Positions 48,801 through 51,800 of a stretch of 64,000 nt of DNA are shown in pieces (position 1 is the first letter of the stretch; the number at the start of each line of letters is the position of its first letter). Origin of the DNA: Durusdinium trenchii. Lineage: Eukaryota; Sar; Dinophyceae; Suessiales; Symbiodiniaceae. The translations under genes were made by a program, and so were the position numbers. The stretch covers positions 283,313-347,312 of the forward strand of contig CAXAMN010021585.1 of NCBI GenBank assembly GCA_963970005.1, in the 5' to 3' direction. A model generated the notes under the pieces. The model did no database searches. It was not told where the DNA came from and worked only from the letters and a program-made list of their open reading frames with translations.

Positions 48801-51800
48801 AGGTCAAATGGGTTCTAGGTAAACAGAGTATTCAAACCAACTGCCCGCCACGAATTAAGGGGATGGTTTCACCAACCGGTCTGGGCACAGACCGGCCGTA
48901 CGACACCGAGCTGGGTGGGGGTTCCTCGATGTTCCTAAGGTATATGGACGAGTCGACGAGCGGCTGATCATGGAAAGCTCACCCGAGTCGGGATTAAGAA
49001 ACCAGACCCATACAGGTATACGTTCTGGATTTGTTGCATTTGTTGATCGACGTATATTGACATGTTGTTTTTCCCCACCATCGACTATGAACGTCCTTTC
49101 TCTTTTTTTCGGATCACCGAATGACCATTAGGACTCCGAAAGAATCCGAAGGAAGTCGACTCGGAAGGAATCGTCGTCCCGGATCACGTTCCCGGAAAGG
49201 CCAACAAGCTCATTACGGAAGAAGTGCAGAAGTTCAAATGCTGGCAGGCGCCGCGCTGGAGCCTTGCGAGGCATTTAGTTGTTTTCTTCGCATCTCTTGG
49301 GATATTACAAGAGCTTGGTCTAGCTTTTGCTTGGAATTTTGGAACTACCTCAAGTCTCTAAAATACCTTGCAAAATGGGTGTAGAGCTGTTTTGACAGGG
49401 TCATGTCCCATTTTCTACGGTATTTTGAGACTCCAGGTGGTATCGTTTGGTACAAGAGAGGGGCAGCGGGCTGGGTTGGGCACGCCCTGACAAAAAGAAA
49501 GCACAAGCAAACAATAGTCTCTATGGATCTGCAAAAAAGAGTCCGCCAAGTCTTAAAAAACACACACTCTGACAATTGTATTCAGTTAACTCAGTTACCA
49601 CGATGGGAAGGATGGTGAAGAACCGCAAGGTGAAAGGTCCGAAAACTTGTAGGTGTTTCAAAAAATTGTTGTTCAAGTNNNNNNNNNNGGGGGGGAAAGT
49701 AGAAAGTCAGTAGCGGTGAACCCTTGGTCCAGGGGTTGACACACACACACACATGCCCGTTGAATGTGGAAGGCACATTTGCGCCACACATTACAATTAT
49801 ACAAATAGCATTTGATCAAAGATGCCATGAACGATGATTACAAGTTCTCGACCCTAAAAACAGATTCAAAAACAGAAAACAAAACACCTTGCTCACTTGA
49901 TATCACTTGATTTCACTTGCCAATCCTGTTCCAGATTAGGTTCGTTCACAGTGGGTCTCATTACGGTATTGCCGACACGTCAGGTACTTTGGATGGAGAT
50001 CACCGATAACCCCTTAGAATCAGTGTTAATTCATGTTGTGATACTTTCGCCTAGTCTTTCTCTACCCCTATACCTGCTGCGAATGGGTAACAAGAGATGC
50101 GGGTGGTGCATCAAATTGCATGTGCGCAAGTCGGACAAGTCGTGTCACCTACCTTTTGGGCCAATATATTCACCCGAAGAACCTGCTGTCCCTCAAACCT
50201 CAACAGTCCAGGTCCCCTCAAGAGATCCAATATGATCTTCCTCCGTCGGGGTCAGTTTCTACAAAGAGACCCAAACTTCGCAAAACGACCTTGCTCCCTC
50301 AAAACGTGAAGCAATCCCCAGTCAAGGAGCTTTGCTATAAGACCCACAAAGGGGTGTCGTCACAAGTGTCAATGGATTTTGCCTGCACATGATGTCAATA
50401 AGCGGTACATGGATGATGGTAGGCCCCACTATAAACACCGGCTACCTTCGCAAAGTTCATAGCGTTGTTCAATTTTGGTATTGCACCATATTGACTCATA
50501 TTGAGCAAAAGCGGCTCAGCTTTTCTGTGGTAATTGCATAAGTTATTACAACCCACTTGGACTGGGCTGGGAGTTCTCTCCCGTGGCCAGCTCCCGTTTT
50601 CTGCCATGAACTCCCAAAACTGCGGACCGGTTGCTTCCCCTTGATTCCAGCCGGGTTGGAATATTGAGTCCTAGACCTTCAATCTGACCTCTTTGGAGTC
50701 TGGAAGTGACCTCTTTAGGGACTAAGTGACCTCATTCTAGGATCTCAAGGACGGTCACTTTGAAGGTCCTGGTCCATGTGCATCGCTGATCCGGTCCCAT
50801 TTCCCTCGATCCAGTGAGGGTCACCACACCACCACCCCTACCGGCCGGAGGCATCGCAAGGGGCGGTGCCCTACCTGGCTGCCTTGCAGGTTTCAGTCCT
50901 GGGATGAGTTCGGTGCAGTTCCGGAATCAACGCGTCCGAAGAGTGGTGTTTCGGATCCACTCCGCCGCCACTCACAACGTGGAAATGGAACACCGCGTTG
51001 ACCCGTGGAACCGGAAAGGACAGTAGGTCCGTTTTTTTCAAGGGGCGATTTGGCCATCGTTCGCTGGCAGAAGAAGTTGATGTTACTCGTAAGATCTCGT
51101 AAGAACCAAATAAAAGATCAAGCAACAACCACAACTATAAACCATGCGCTGGATCATGTCTTTTTCTTAATATTTATTGTACTCTTATCTCTTGCGGTTT
51201 TGGTAGAGTTCAAAAATTGATGCCGGGTTTGGGCACATCGTCACGGCAGTGCGTTGCGCACGGTCAAAGGACCCCTCTTTGTGTGTTATGTGCTAACGAT
51301 GCTTGACCTAACGGAACGAACTGGACATTTGCGGAAGCTGGACAGATCAAGAAAGTTCTGGAGGGCTGGAATGTGTGTGATTGTCTGCAGAAGTGTGCTT
51401 TGCTGCAGAAGAGGGTGTTTTAGTGCGCGCGCGCACACTAAATCAAGTATTTGAATGCAACTCCCGTATGCACTGCAAATAGAAGGTGACTTAGGGCTCT
51501 CCAAGTGTAGATGCATCCTGAAGCAGCTGGTTTCAGCCACTTCTTCAGCCCCCTTGCGCTTTTCTCATCTTTTCTCCATATATCTATTTCTCGGAACTTG
51601 CACTGACTGGAGTTCTGCCTTTGGTAGGGATCCTTTGGATGACCTTGTGTCGAAGCATCTCCCATCTCCCAGGCAATGGCTGAGAACATCCGCCGCAGCG
51701 AGTATGCCAAGATGGAACACAAGCTGAAGGCCGATGTCGGATCTGCAAGGGGGGCCCGAACGCCTTTCATGCGGAAGACCATCGGTGGAAGACCATCGGT